DNA of 33,584 nt from an uncultured Oscillospiraceae bacterium (GCA_959596515.1 CAUFXR010000017.1:1-33584); one strand, 5' to 3'; positions 1-8,266 are shown, numbered from the stretch's first letter. The notes: generated from the sequence alone by a model not told the origin. Program-made: numbers and translations.

Positions 1-374
1 TTCGGGAGGGGCAAACCTCCTGCCCCGGCGGAAGTATCGTTCGAAAGTATCGTTTGTTTTTTTATTCATATGCTTGCGGCCGGCCCGGACAGTAAATTTC
101 CGCCCCGGCGAAAATATCGTTTGTGCCAACAGGGCGGACGCGCCGAAAAAAGCAGGCGTATCCTACGCCTGCGGGGACCGGAAGCCCCCGCCAATGAACG
201 AGTCACAGCCTGCAATCCTAAAAAGCGCATCCTTCGGGAGGGGCAAACCTCCTGCCCCGGCGGAAGTATCGTTCGAAAGTATCGTTTTTTTTATTCATGC
301 GCTCGCGGCCGGCCCGGACAGTAAATTTCCGCCCCGGCGAAAACATCGTTTGTGCCAACAGGGCGGACGCGCCG
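1..374. repeat. Two-copy direct repeat, 232-bp period
   Basis: Bases 1-145 recur almost unchanged at 233-374, with a few substitutions and a small difference in T-run length near 55 and 288. Each copy contains two short sub-repeats (AGTATCGTTCGAAAGTATCGTT). The first copy runs off the window edge, so the true copy number is unknown. The overlapping open frames on both strands simply follow the repeat and have no ribosome binding site. I see no gene from 1 to 562. Confidence 0.85.
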
Positions 375-562
375 TCCCGGCGGGAGGCGGATCCCAAAAG
401 CCACGGGGCTGGCTGGTTCCTGGCGAGTATGGCCTTCCAATTTCCCGGGCAGAATATTACATATCCAAAAACGAGGACGCCGTGTTCTTGTCCGGAGCTT
501 TTCGGTATTGCTGCCGGTTTCTCCAAAAGTGTTTTGCCAAAAAAAGAAAACGCAAAAAAATT

Positions 563-591
563 TTGACTAATCTGTTAAGATGTGATAAGAT
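563..591 (+). promoter_or_regulatory. Promoter of the NSS transporter gene
   Basis: TTGACT (563-568), a 17-bp spacer and TAAGAT (586-591), about 70 bp before the start codon at 659. The spacing is ideal for a housekeeping sigma factor, and the -35 matches 5 of 6 consensus bases. Confidence 0.6.
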
Positions 592-658
592 AAATGTACT
601 TTTTCAGTCGACGCTGCGGAAATGTGTCGGCTAAAATTTTTGTTTGAGGTGTAAGTCT

Positions 659-2020
659 ATGAAAGAAAGAAGCAGCTTCTCAGGCAGACTGGGATTTGTT
701 CTGGCTGCCGCCGGCTCCGCTGTGGGACTGGGCAACATCTGGCGCTTTCCATATCTCGCCGCTAAGTACGGCGGAGGTATTTTCCTGCTGGTATACATTG
801 TGCTGGTAGTGACCTTCGGCTTCAGCCTGATGGTTGCGGAAATCGCCCTGGGTCGTAAGACCAGACTTAGCGCCATCGGAGCGTATAAAAAGTTAAATAA
901 AAAATTTGCTTTCCTGGGAATTTTGACCGCTCTGGTTCCGATTATCATTCTTCCTTATTACAGCGTGATCGGCGGCTGGGTAGTTAAATATTTCGTTACT
1001 TTCTTATCAGGCCATCATATGGAGGCTTCCAATGACGACTATTTTGGCAGCTTTATCGGACAAACCTTTGAGCCGATAATCTGGCTGGCGATTTTTGGCG
1101 TTGTTACCTTTATCATTGTTCTCTTCGGCGTAAAGCGGGGAATCGAAACCGCCAACAAGTTTATGATGCCCATTCTGATCGTTCTGTGTATCGCCGTATG
1201 CGTGTATTCCTGCACCCTGCCCGGCGCGCTGGATGGCGTGAAGTTTTACCTGATTCCTGACTTCTCCCGTTTTTCCATCAATACAGTCTTGGGCGCCATG
1301 GGCCAGATGTTCTACTCTATGTCTCTGGCTATGGGGATTATGATCACCTACGGTTCCTATATGAGAAAGGAAACCAGCATTGAAAAATCGGTTTCCCAAA
1401 TTGAGATTTTTGATACCGGCGTTGCCCTTTTGGCTGGTCTGATGATCGTTCCCGCCGTGTTCGTGTTCTCCGGCGGTGACCAGTCCGCCATGAAGTCGGG
1501 CCCCGGGCTCATGTTCCAGACCCTTCCTAAGGTATTTGACAGCATGGGCGGCGGTCAGTTTGGCCAGATCGTCGGAGCGGTATTCTTCCTACTGGTGCTC
1601 TTTGCCGCTCTTACTTCCGCCATCTCGCTGATGGAAACCGTGGTATCTATTGTCATTGATAAGTTCCACGTTAAGCGGACATCCGCCTGTATCATTGTAT
1701 TTGTTGGCATGATGCTTCTGGCGTTGCCCTCCTCTCTGGGTAACGGCGTATGGAGCAATATTCAGATCCTGGGTATGGATTTCCTTACCTTCTTCGACTT
1801 CATCAGCAACTCGGTGATTATGCCGATCGTGGCGCTGCTCACCTGCATCTTTATTGGCTATGTGGTTAAGACCCAGCTGGTTGTGGACGAGGTCAAATCC
1901 TCCTCCAAATTTGGCAGGGAAAAACTGTTTGTGGTGGTTATCAAGTATGTTGCCCCCATCTTTATCGTAGCAATTTTAGTCAGCTCTGTTCTCAGCGGTT
2001 TGGGAATTATCACCATCTAA
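659..2020 (+). CDS. Sodium-dependent transporter, neurotransmitter:sodium symporter (NSS/SNF) family
   Basis: A 453-aa polytopic inner-membrane protein that should import an amino acid or similar small molecule using the sodium gradient. The N-terminus carries the NSS signature in TM1, residues around GSAVGLGNIWRFPY, where the unwound helix binds Na+ and substrate in the LeuT fold. About eleven hydrophobic helices follow, and 450 aa is usual for bacterial NSS proteins. I chose ATG 659 because GAGGT (646-650) lies 8 nt upstream; the in-frame TTG at 644 overlaps that ribosome binding site. It is monocistronic, with its own promoter and a strong terminator directly after the stop. The substrate cannot be read from the sequence. 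Confidence 0.93.
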   Translation: MKERSSFSGRLGFVLAAAGSAVGLGNIWRFPYLAAKYGGGIFLLVYIVLVVTFGFSLMVAEIALGRKTRLSAIGAYKKLNKKFAFLGILTALVPIIILPYYSVIGGWVVKYFVTFLSGHHMEASNDDYFGSFIGQTFEPIIWLAIFGVVTFIIVLFGVKRGIETANKFMMPILIVLCIAVCVYSCTLPGALDGVKFYLIPDFSRFSINTVLGAMGQMFYSMSLAMGIMITYGSYMRKETSIEKSVSQIEIFDTGVALLAGLMIVPAVFVFSGGDQSAMKSGPGLMFQTLPKVFDSMGGGQFGQIVGAVFFLLVLFAALTSAISLMETVVSIVIDKFHVKRTSACIIVFVGMMLLALPSSLGNGVWSNIQILGMDFLTFFDFISNSVIMPIVALLTCIFIGYVVKTQLVVDEVKSSSKFGREKLFVVVIKYVAPIFIVAILVSSVLSGLGIITI

Positions 2021-2035
2021 AATTTTAAACCTTCG

Positions 2036-2067
2036 CGCCCCCGATTAGAAAATCGGGGGCGTTTTTT
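2036..2067 (+). terminator. Rho-independent terminator after the NSS gene
   Basis: Perfect 11-bp stem (2036-2046 with 2051-2061), AGAA loop, then six Ts. It starts 16 nt after the stop codon. Confidence 0.93.
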
Positions 2068-2086
2068 GCTTTTTGCGGATTATCGA

Positions 2087-2115
2087 TTGAAAATCTGTTT
2101 TTGTTATGATATCAT
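2087..2115 (+). promoter_or_regulatory. Promoter of the phosphate transporter gene
   Basis: TTGAAA (2087-2092), 17-bp spacer, TATCAT (2110-2115), between the NSS terminator and the pit start. No obvious Pho-box direct repeat was seen next to it. Confidence 0.6.
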
Positions 2116-2188
2116 TAAATCGATATTAAAATTTTCCGGCCCGGCTGATATTCCCGGATAGGCCCGGCGGAGTAAAAGAGGGATGTTT

Positions 2189-3241
2189 ATGACCATTGCG
2201 CTGCCCGATTTTATTGCTGAGCTAACCCAGAATCCGGCTCTATTGATCACAGTGCTTCTAACTCTGGGGGTCATCCTAGTCAACGGCTGGACCGACGCTC
2301 CAAACGCCATCGCCACCTGTGTATCCACCAGAAGCATGGGGGTCCGTCCCGCGATTATTATGGCGGCGATATTCAATTTCCTTGGGGTTTTGGTGATGAC
2401 GGCCATCAATAAATCTGTGGCGGAGACCATCTACAATATGGTAGATTTCGGCGGCGACGCCCATGAGGCTCTGGTCGCCCTATGTGCCGCCATGTTCGCT
2501 ATTGTGGTCTGGGCTACTTTAGCCTGGTGGTTCGGCATTCCGACCAGTGAGAGCCATGCCCTGATCGCCGGCATCTCCGGCGGCGCCATCGCCATTCATA
2601 ACAGCCTTTCCGGCATCAACGGCATGGAGTGGATCAAGGTGATCTACGGTTTGGTGCTTTCCACTTTCCTGGGCTTCGCCATGGGCTGGCTCGCGGTGAA
2701 ACTGATTGGCCTGATCTGCAAAAGGATCAACCGGAAAAAAACCTCCGGCTTTTTTCAGGGCGCTCAAATCGCCAGCGCCGGCGCGATGGCCTTTATGCAC
2801 GGCGCCCAGGATGGGCAAAAATTTATTGGTGTTTTCATGCTGGGTCTTTTTCTCGCCAAGGGGGAAAGCGACGTCACCAGCTTTGTCATCCCGATCTGGC
2901 TGATGATCCTCTGCTCCGCGGTCATGGCTCTGGGCACCTCCATCGGCGGTTACCGCATCATCAAATCGGTGGGAATGGATATGGTCAGTCTGGAAAAATA
3001 TCAGGGCTTCGCCGCGGACTTAGCAGGCGCGGGCTGTCTTCTGATTTCTTCTGTTAGCGGTCTGCCGGTCAGCACCACCCACACGAAAACCACCGCCATT
3101 ATGGGAGTCGGGGCATCTAAAGGTCGTTCTTTTGTCAACTGGGGTGTGGTAAAGGATATGGTGCTCACCTGGGTTTTGACTTTTCCCGCCTGCGGGTTGA
3201 TCGGTTATTTAATGGCCCGGCTGTTCCTGTATGTTTTCTGA
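2189..3241 (+). CDS. pit: PiT-family inorganic phosphate transporter
   Basis: A 350-aa multi-spanning membrane protein of the PiT family, a low-affinity phosphate importer driven by H+ or Na+. The two family half-motifs are present: GWTDAPNAIAT near the N-terminus and SGLPVSTTHTKTTAIMGVG near the C-terminus, matching the inverted-repeat architecture. PTSESHALIAGISGG is a further conserved PiT segment. ATG 2189 is preferred because GAGGG (2178-2182) is 6 nt upstream; ATG 2183 directly abuts that site. The next gene encodes the DUF47/PhoU-like partner usually found beside bacterial pit genes, which supports the phosphate call over sulfate. Confidence 0.93.
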   Translation: MTIALPDFIAELTQNPALLITVLLTLGVILVNGWTDAPNAIATCVSTRSMGVRPAIIMAAIFNFLGVLVMTAINKSVAETIYNMVDFGGDAHEALVALCAAMFAIVVWATLAWWFGIPTSESHALIAGISGGAIAIHNSLSGINGMEWIKVIYGLVLSTFLGFAMGWLAVKLIGLICKRINRKKTSGFFQGAQIASAGAMAFMHGAQDGQKFIGVFMLGLFLAKGESDVTSFVIPIWLMILCSAVMALGTSIGGYRIIKSVGMDMVSLEKYQGFAADLAGAGCLLISSVSGLPVSTTHTKTTAIMGVGASKGRSFVNWGVVKDMVLTWVLTFPACGLIGYLMARLFLYVF

Positions 3242-3299
3242 ATTTCCGGCGGAACCCACAAACCGTAAAACAGGAAAAATCAGCTTCTTCCCATATTTT

Positions 3300-3328
3300 C
3301 CATTTTCCTGTCTCTCTTGGCCTATAAT
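3300..3328 (+). promoter_or_regulatory. Possible internal promoter before the DUF47 gene
   Basis: A perfect TATAAT at 3323-3328 lies in the 149-nt gap after pit. At 17 bp upstream there is only a poor -35 match, so this is weak. Read-through from the pit promoter is the simpler explanation, since no terminator is seen in the gap. Confidence 0.3.
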
Positions 3329-3390
3329 ACTGGTTTTATACGGTGTCCTTTTCCAATCACCGTAAATATAAAACGAGAGGAAAATCTTTT

Positions 3391-4017
3391 ATGCGCCGTA
3401 AACAAAAAACAGATTTTTATTTTGCCTCCTTTTCCAAGGCGATCGAGTTCTCCCGGCAGGAGGCGCTCATGCTGTACGACGTTTTGCAAAACTTCCAGCC
3501 AGAGACTCTTCCCAAGGTGATGGAGGATATGCATAAGCTGGAAAACAGCGCCGATATTGCCAAGCACGAGATGATGGAAAAGCTGGCTCAGGAGTTCATC
3601 ACTCCCATTGAGCGGGACGACATCGCCCATTTAGCCCAGGAGCTGGACGAGATCACCGATCACATTGAGGACATCATTTTGCGCATATATATGTTCAATA
3701 TCCAGTCTATCCGTGAAGAGGCATTTGATTTCGCCAAGGTGATTATTGGCTGCTGCGAGCAATTGAAGACCGCGCTGGCTGATTTTGACAACTATAAAAA
3801 ATCGAAAATCATTCCCCAGGCCATCATCGAGATCAACAGTCTGGAAAACGAAGGGGACAAGCTTTACACCAAGGCGCTGCGTTCCCTGTTCACCACCTGT
3901 AAAGATCCTATCGAGGTTCTCGCCTGGACAGAGACTTTCCGCCACATGGAACGGTGCTGCGACGCCTGTGAGCACGCCGCCAACGTGATTGAAGGCATTG
4001 TTATGAATAACTCCTGA
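3391..4017 (+). CDS. DUF47 / PhoU-like phosphate transport accessory protein
   Basis: A 208-aa cytoplasmic, all-helical protein of the DUF47 (PhoU-like, YkaA/Pit-accessory) family. Family features are visible: acidic helices with residues such as ELDEITDHIEDIILRIYMF, INSLENEGDKLY, and a C-terminal ERCCDACEHAANVIEGI segment that usually contributes to metal binding. These proteins are found next to PiT transporters and are thought to modulate them. ATG 3391 follows GAGAGG (3375-3380) at 10 nt. An in-frame GTG at 3343 lacks a ribosome binding site and adds a non-conserved basic stretch. Confidence 0.88.
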   Translation: MRRKQKTDFYFASFSKAIEFSRQEALMLYDVLQNFQPETLPKVMEDMHKLENSADIAKHEMMEKLAQEFITPIERDDIAHLAQELDEITDHIEDIILRIYMFNIQSIREEAFDFAKVIIGCCEQLKTALADFDNYKKSKIIPQAIIEINSLENEGDKLYTKALRSLFTTCKDPIEVLAWTETFRHMERCCDACEHAANVIEGIVMNNS

Positions 4018-4223
4018 ACCCCGCCTTTGCCCTGTCCTTAGTCGCCGGCGCCTCCTCGGATCCGCGAAAGCTTCAAGGGCTTATTAGAACTACCGTACGG
4101 GTCGTCAACAGAACGGGCGGACATTTTGATCCACAAACGGAAAAAAGCCGTAAGAAGGTAGCTGCTTATAAAACCGTATCAACAATCCGCTGAAACAGGG
4201 TAGTTGCCATGCGGATTGCAGCG

Positions 4224-4264
4224 AAAAGCGGGTAAGAAGTCAAAGATTTCTTGCCCGCTTTTTT
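4224..4264 (+). terminator. Terminator-like hairpin without an adjacent gene
   Basis: Arms 4224-4238 and 4248-4262 pair over 15 bp with one G-T, followed by Ts to 4264. It lies 206 nt after the DUF47 stop, so it may end the pit-DUF47 transcript or an unseen small RNA. The left arm also starts with an A-run, so it could act on both strands. Confidence 0.7.
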
Positions 4265-4574
4265 GTGTCGCGTGGACCGATAGAATGGTATCTTTGCGCT
4301 TCCGAGACATATTCACCTGCCCTGTTTCCGACTTCTGCAAGCCGCATAAATGCAGGCTTCTGCCTGTCTGAATATCCACGCCGCATAGCGAATGGTTACG
4401 CGGCAGGCCGCCATTTTCGAAAGTGAAAGCGAAACACTTGCCCATTGTATTTTCAAACCTGAAAAGCCGCGTGGTTAAGGACAATTTTGCAAAAAGCGTT
4501 GAAAGTACTCTCGGTATGGCTCCTTATTTCTCATACTTCTCACTCTCTTTCTCCCTAAGCGGTCGATTAAACAG

Positions 4575-4611
4575 CAAGCGCCTATGCGGCATAAAACCGC
4601 ATAGGCGCTTG
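4575..4611. repeat. Perfect 15-bp inverted repeat
   Basis: Arms 4575-4589 and 4597-4611 are perfectly complementary with a 7-nt loop. Neither side has a clear T-tract, so terminator function is uncertain. Confidence 0.75.
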
Positions 4612-4748
4612 TGAATGTGAGTGAAAAGAGCGCTTAATATGATTTACAAGTCCATCTTTTTGGGCGCGAACTCCCCTATGGGCGCAAGTTTTTTTGATTG
4701 CAAATTATCGAAATGGCAATCACCCTATTGGTACCTCCGAATAAAATA

Positions 4749-4798
4749 GCAGAGCCGATAATCCGCGCCCCCAAAGGCTTGCGGGGTATCGGCTCTGC
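4749..4798. repeat. Long inverted repeat with internal stem
   Basis: The outer arms GCAGAGCCGATA (4749-4760) and its complement (4787-4798) are perfect. The enclosed GC-rich segment contains CCGC and GCGG, which could extend the fold. No T-tract follows. Confidence 0.65.
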
Positions 4799-4955
4799 AC
4801 CTATGCGTCCGCTCAATGGCTGTGACTATAAATTCTCAGAAATCTATCAACTATTTCTTTTAGGGGTTACCGCGATCATGATAAAGCATGATACCACTTG
4901 CCCGCTGTCAAGGTCTTCCCTAAGTCTCACACTTATAAATAGATGGTTTTAGGGA

Positions 4956-5810
4956 TCATTCTTTCCGATTTGACACCGCTTGCAGACAGGCCGACAAAAA
5001 GATGGCCCCGGAAACCGCGTAACTTGCTGCCGTCATACCAACCGAACCAAACAGGAACAGCGGAATGATCGAAAACAAGAAAGAAATCACGCTGCAAATA
5101 AATGCCGCGTTTCTAACTTTAGATGTTTTGTCAAACTTAAACACCGCAATTACACCCAGCAAGATTATTACGATAGTCAAAATTCCCGTTAGCATAGGTG
5201 TAACATTCGCGTAGCCCCATGGAAGCAAACTAAAATATGAGTATATTTCTGTGATGCGCTCATCTGGACCTGCTGCAAAAACCATGACAGTACCAATCGG
5301 TAATATCTCTAAAATCAACGCTACGCATTGGAACGCAATCGCTGCCCAATAATACGCTTTATTTTTCGCTTTCATTAAACACCCTTTCTTTCTTGTATAG
5401 ATGAAGAGGGTTGCCGTCGCTACAATGGCGACCCCTAATATCCAGACATAACTTCGGCTTGCTAAAAATAGGGGCGAAATCATCAAAGCAATGCCGATAA
5501 TGAAAAGGATTACGCTGATCATACTTGTAAACATACGCTTAGAATAATTTAACGATTCCAGAATGATTTTATCCGTCTGATCTTTCATCTCTTCCTTCTC
5601 GATCATTTTCCCAGACAGCAGTTCACTAACAGAAACACCTAAAATATCCCCAAGCGGTTTTAACAAAGAAGTATCTGGAAGTCCTTTGCCGGTCTCCCAT
5701 CGCGAGATAGCTTTATCTGTCACCATGAGCTTTTCAGCTAGTTCTTTTTGCGTATATCCCTTATGCTTTCGGAGCTCTGCTATAAAGCGGCCTGTTGCGT
5801 TTGCATCCAT
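4956..5810 (-). CDS. XRE-family HTH regulator with C-terminal membrane domain
   Basis: A 284-aa protein with an N-terminal XRE (Cro/C1-type) helix-turn-helix at about residues 6-65 (KHKGYTQKELAEKLMVTDKA then ISRWETGKGLPDTSLL). A charged linker and four to six hydrophobic segments follow from about residue 95, so it is probably a membrane-anchored transcription factor. I start at ATG 5810 because AGGAGG sits 9 nt upstream; a longer frame to 5861 would read through the promoter. The gene is visibly more AT-rich than its neighbours and stands alone between two gene-free regions, which hints at recent acquisition. Its target is unknown; autoregulation is common in this class. Confidence 0.85.
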   Translation of the reverse strand: MDANATGRFIAELRKHKGYTQKELAEKLMVTDKAISRWETGKGLPDTSLLKPLGDILGVSVSELLSGKMIEKEEMKDQTDKIILESLNYSKRMFTSMISVILFIIGIALMISPLFLASRSYVWILGVAIVATATLFIYTRKKGCLMKAKNKAYYWAAIAFQCVALILEILPIGTVMVFAAGPDERITEIYSYFSLLPWGYANVTPMLTGILTIVIILLGVIAVFKFDKTSKVRNAAFICSVISFLFSIIPLFLFGSVGMTAASYAVSGAIFLSACLQAVSNRKE

Positions 5811-5835
5811 ATTCTCTCGCCTCCTGCTGGCTATA

Positions 5836-5864
5836 TTATATTGGATGTCCACTGAAAACACAAT
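5836..5864 (-). promoter_or_regulatory. Promoter of the XRE gene
   Basis: On the minus strand: TTGTGT (5864-5859), 17-bp spacer, perfect TATAAT (5841-5836), just ahead of the AGGAGG of the gene. The -35 is weak (3 of 6). Confidence 0.5.
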
Positions 5865-5984
5865 CTATGAACCGTAGAATTATCATTTTTGGGTGCTTTG
5901 GTACCATTTTTGCTATAAACCGCAAGAATTAATAACTTTCTGCGTCCATCAACAGGCTTTTCCGCGCCTTTGCGCAAAGGCCTG

Positions 5985-6025
5985 CAAAAAAGAGAAACGG
6001 CATAGCCGCAGCTATGCCGTTTCTC
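5985..6025 (-). terminator. Strong orphan terminator
   Basis: Perfect 15-bp stem (5992-6006 with 6011-6025), 4-nt loop, and six Ts on the minus strand (complement of 5986-5991). No gene lies upstream on that strand before the 6162-6441 repeats. Just past it is a 16-nt perfect palindrome (5966-5981). It may end a small RNA or be left from a lost gene. Confidence 0.85.
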
Positions 6026-6161
6026 GAAAACATTACGATACTGTTATTGTGCCACCCCCGAAATAGAGAGCCTTTTTCTAAGGGCTTTTTCCGTCCGCCA
6101 GGTTCGATTCGGCCCACCGACGCAATCATGAGGGGGTGAAACTCAAAAGTGCATCTCCTCC

Positions 6162-6441
6162 TTTCGCCCCGACAGGGAAAGATAGGCCGTGCCACGCAGA
6201 GGCCCGCTTGTTCGGGCCTAATGGCTCACTCGGCCTTTCGCCCCGGCAGAGAAAGATAGGCCGCGCCTCGCAGAGGTCCGCTTGTTCGGGCCTAATGGCT
6301 CACTCGGCCTTTCGTCCCGGCAGGAAAAGATGGGCCGCGCCTCGCAGAGGTCCGCTTGTTCGGGCCTAATGGCTCACTCGGCCTTTTCGCCCCGGCAGAG
6401 AAAGATAGGCCGCGCCTCGCAGAGGGCCGCTTGTTCGGGCC
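6162..6441. repeat. Tandem repeat, about four copies of 74 bp
   Basis: The segment around GAAAGATAGGCCG recurs at 74, 74 and 75-bp steps (anchors 6181, 6255, 6329, 6404). Each unit holds a short hairpin; in copy 1 it is AGGCCCG-cttgtt-CGGGCCT. Copies 2 and 3 each carry one substitution in the left arm. The period is not a multiple of three, so it does not encode a repeat protein. Confidence 0.9.
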
Positions 6442-6474
6442 GGCTAAAAGATCCGGGATTCGGCCAGGAACAAT

Positions 6475-6508
6475 AAAAAATCCCCCGTCGGTTTGGCGGG
6501 GGATTTTT
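6475..6508 (-). terminator. Bidirectional terminator ending the desulfurase-thiI-sortase operon
   Basis: Arms 6476-6486 and 6498-6508 are perfect, with an A-run before and a T-run after, so it can work on both strands. It lies about 97 nt past the stop of the last operon gene. Confidence 0.88.
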
Positions 6509-6604
6509 ATTCCGCGTTTCAGCGGCGCAAAGTCCGGATTTTACAAATATTTACAAACAGACCGGATCAAAACAGCTTTCAAAGGGAATGTCATTGATAG
6601 GCTG

Positions 6605-7336
6605 TCACCAGTTTAAGGCCGGGAATATTTCCCGCAGCCAAATTTCCGCCTCTGGAAGTCTGTGGGTCAGCAGAAGGCCTCCCAAAACGGCCAGCGCCAA
6701 AGCCAGCAAAATAAAGACAGCCAGCAGGATCTTTCTCCCGGTTTTCTTTTTCGCCGGTCTTTTTCCCGCTGAGCCAAAGACTGTCTCTGAGGCAGCCTTG
6801 GCCACAGCTCCCGCCGCCTCCTGGCTTTCTTTGATTTCCGTCGCCAGTTCCTTGGCCCGCTGTTCCGGATTCTCTATCTTCTCAAGCTGAACGACTGCTG
6901 GGGAAAGATCATACTTTTTTTGAATCAGCTCCAGCGCCTGTCTGGTGAAAATTTCCTCTACGGTTTCCGGGTTATCTGGCAGCAGCAATAGGGACTGCCG
7001 CCCGCTTTCCAGAAAGAAGCCCTCGGCACGATCACCGCCCGTCGTCAGGGGAACGCCGTTTCGAAACACCGGCGGGTTCACGCTGGAAAGAGGCAGCGAC
7101 AAAAGCCCGGATACCTGCCGGGCGGCGTTTTGCGCATCCGGCTTAGACAAGCCGCCGACTACCAGCAGCAGGTTCCACCGAGACACTCCTTTTTCCAGAG
7201 CAGCAGCCAGCTCCTCCGGGCTGGTGGCCGCCGTCACCTCGGCGATGTCCACGCCAAGGCCGGACAAACACTCCCCCAGCAAATCCTCCAGCTGGCCCGT
7301 ACGGCCCGCTAAATAAAAAATCAGCTCACATTTCAT
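6605..7336 (-). CDS. Membrane-anchored protein with a degenerate CinA/MoaB-like (MoCF-fold) domain
   Basis: A 243-aa protein of no established function. Residues 1-140 resemble the molybdopterin-binding MoCF fold shared by MoaB, MoeA and CinA: VGGLSKPDAQNAARQVSGLL (60-79) aligns by eye with the GGLGPT segment of the CinA in this window, and LLLPDNPETVEEIF (117-130) with its LPGPPREMEPMF. The GGLGPT catalytic-type motif has become GGLSKP, so enzyme activity is doubtful. Residues 150-200 are charged and probably coiled, then a basic stretch and one transmembrane helix (about 203-224). Topology suggests a cytoplasmic N-terminal domain. It is the last gene of the operon, 23 nt after sortase B. 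Domain assignment is by eye only. Confidence 0.65.
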   Translation of the reverse strand: MKCELIFYLAGRTGQLEDLLGECLSGLGVDIAEVTAATSPEELAAALEKGVSRWNLLLVVGGLSKPDAQNAARQVSGLLSLPLSSVNPPVFRNGVPLTTGGDRAEGFFLESGRQSLLLLPDNPETVEEIFTRQALELIQKKYDLSPAVVQLEKIENPEQRAKELATEIKESQEAAGAVAKAASETVFGSAGKRPAKKKTGRKILLAVFILLALALAVLGGLLLTHRLPEAEIWLREIFPALNW

Positions 7337-7359
7337 AGCTTGTTTCTGTTCCTCTCCCG

Positions 7360-8235
7360 TCAGTTATCCCCCGGCATAACGGGGTCTGGGTTCACCGCCG
7401 CCTGAGCGGTATCCACGGCGATGTCTTCCCCTTCCCGCACCCGGCGGGCATATACCACCGTGCGGTATTCCTCTTGTTCATAAGAGCAGGTGGAAAGCGT
7501 CAAAATCTGGTCGCTGCCCTCCACATCCACCGGGCAGTCAATGAGAGAGCGGTCCCTGACCTGTTCCACATATTCCAAAAAACTTTCCTCAGACGCGAAT
7601 TCACCCTGCAGATAGGGGAACGGCGTCCCCTGGCTGGCCAGGGTATTCACCTTGATTACCGCGAACACCTTCCAGGTGCCGCTGCGGTAAATATCGTCAA
7701 AAATGATCACCGGATTCTGCTGGTAAAATTCCAGGTTCCCATAATTGAGAATCGCGGCAAACTGGCTTCCGTCGTTCATATTGTGTCCGTGCAGGATCAC
7801 ATTCTTCGAGTTGACCCCGTTGACGCAGGAAGCATCCAGGAAAATACTGCCGTAACGGTCGTCGTTTTTCAGGTAATCCCGGTAAAGATAAAACTCCGGG
7901 TCTTCCCCCTCCGCCGACTGCAGCACGGGATAGTCGATGGGCGTATTGGGCACAGTGATCCAGCCTTTAATATCCGGGTTCAAAGCCCGCAGCTCGTCAA
8001 ATTTCGAGAGAGTCCCCTCGCTGTTTACCTCGTCCGAAGAAGTCTCCTCCACCCCTCGGGTCGGATAGATCTGTTGGAGCTCATAGCTTTTCTGATTGTG
8101 TTGATAAGGGGCCCAGAGCAGGTAATATACCAACATACCCGCTGAAACCACAAATACCACGGAGCAGAGTACCAGCAGAATAATTCTAAGCCGTTCCTTC
8201 CAGCTCTTTCGCGGTTTTGCCGTCGCGTACTTCAA
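7360..8235 (-). CDS. srtB: Class B sortase
   Basis: A 291-aa membrane-anchored transpeptidase that joins a sorting-signal protein to the cell wall or to a pilin. One N-terminal signal anchor (about 16-42) follows a basic stretch. The catalytic triad is readable: His151 in LHGHNM, Cys250 in TLSTC and Arg258 in EYRTVVYARR. VPNTPIDYPVLQ and the YLYRDY segment are typical of the class B family. The start is TTG 8235, with AGGTGG 6 nt upstream; no in-frame ATG fits. It sits 31 nt after thiI. No LPxTG or NPxTN-type substrate is encoded in the window, so the partner must be elsewhere. Confidence 0.93.
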   Translation of the reverse strand: MKYATAKPRKSWKERLRIILLVLCSVVFVVSAGMLVYYLLWAPYQHNQKSYELQQIYPTRGVEETSSDEVNSEGTLSKFDELRALNPDIKGWITVPNTPIDYPVLQSAEGEDPEFYLYRDYLKNDDRYGSIFLDASCVNGVNSKNVILHGHNMNDGSQFAAILNYGNLEFYQQNPVIIFDDIYRSGTWKVFAVIKVNTLASQGTPFPYLQGEFASEESFLEYVEQVRDRSLIDCPVDVEGSDQILTLSTCSYEQEEYRTVVYARRVREGEDIAVDTAQAAVNPDPVMPGDN

Positions 8236-8266
8236 CGCATTCCACCTCGCTTGTCAGGTTCTTTGA

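Larger units (their letters stand above)
4018..4955. other. Gene-free, hairpin-rich 0.9-kb region
   Basis: No convincing gene. The region carries at least three long inverted repeats (4224-4264, 4575-4611, 4749-4798). Open frames here, such as the minus-strand one at 4179-4484, have no ribosome binding site and run through the hairpins. Base composition becomes AT-richer towards the XRE gene. It may be debris of an inserted element, but I see no transposase, terminal inverted repeats or target duplication. Confidence 0.6.

Noticed and set aside
74..634. Long plus-strand open frames (186 and 89 aa)
   Set aside because: They run through the 232-bp duplication, have no ribosome binding site, biased Arg/Pro composition and overlap the NSS promoter.
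4179..4484. Minus-strand 101-aa frame
   Set aside because: It crosses the 4224-4264 hairpin, lacks a ribosome binding site and shows no domain pattern.
6090..6120. Possible tRNA 3' half (GGTTCGATTC)
   Set aside because: The flanking bases do not pair as a T-stem and no acceptor or anticodon arm can be built.
5929..6195. Minus-strand 88-aa frame
   Set aside because: Its C-terminal half is the translation of the terminator hairpin at 5985-6025; no ribosome binding site.
6136..6616. Three overlapping frames with a repeated peptide
   Set aside because: They are translations of the 74-bp repeat; the period is not a multiple of three, so frames shift from copy to copy.
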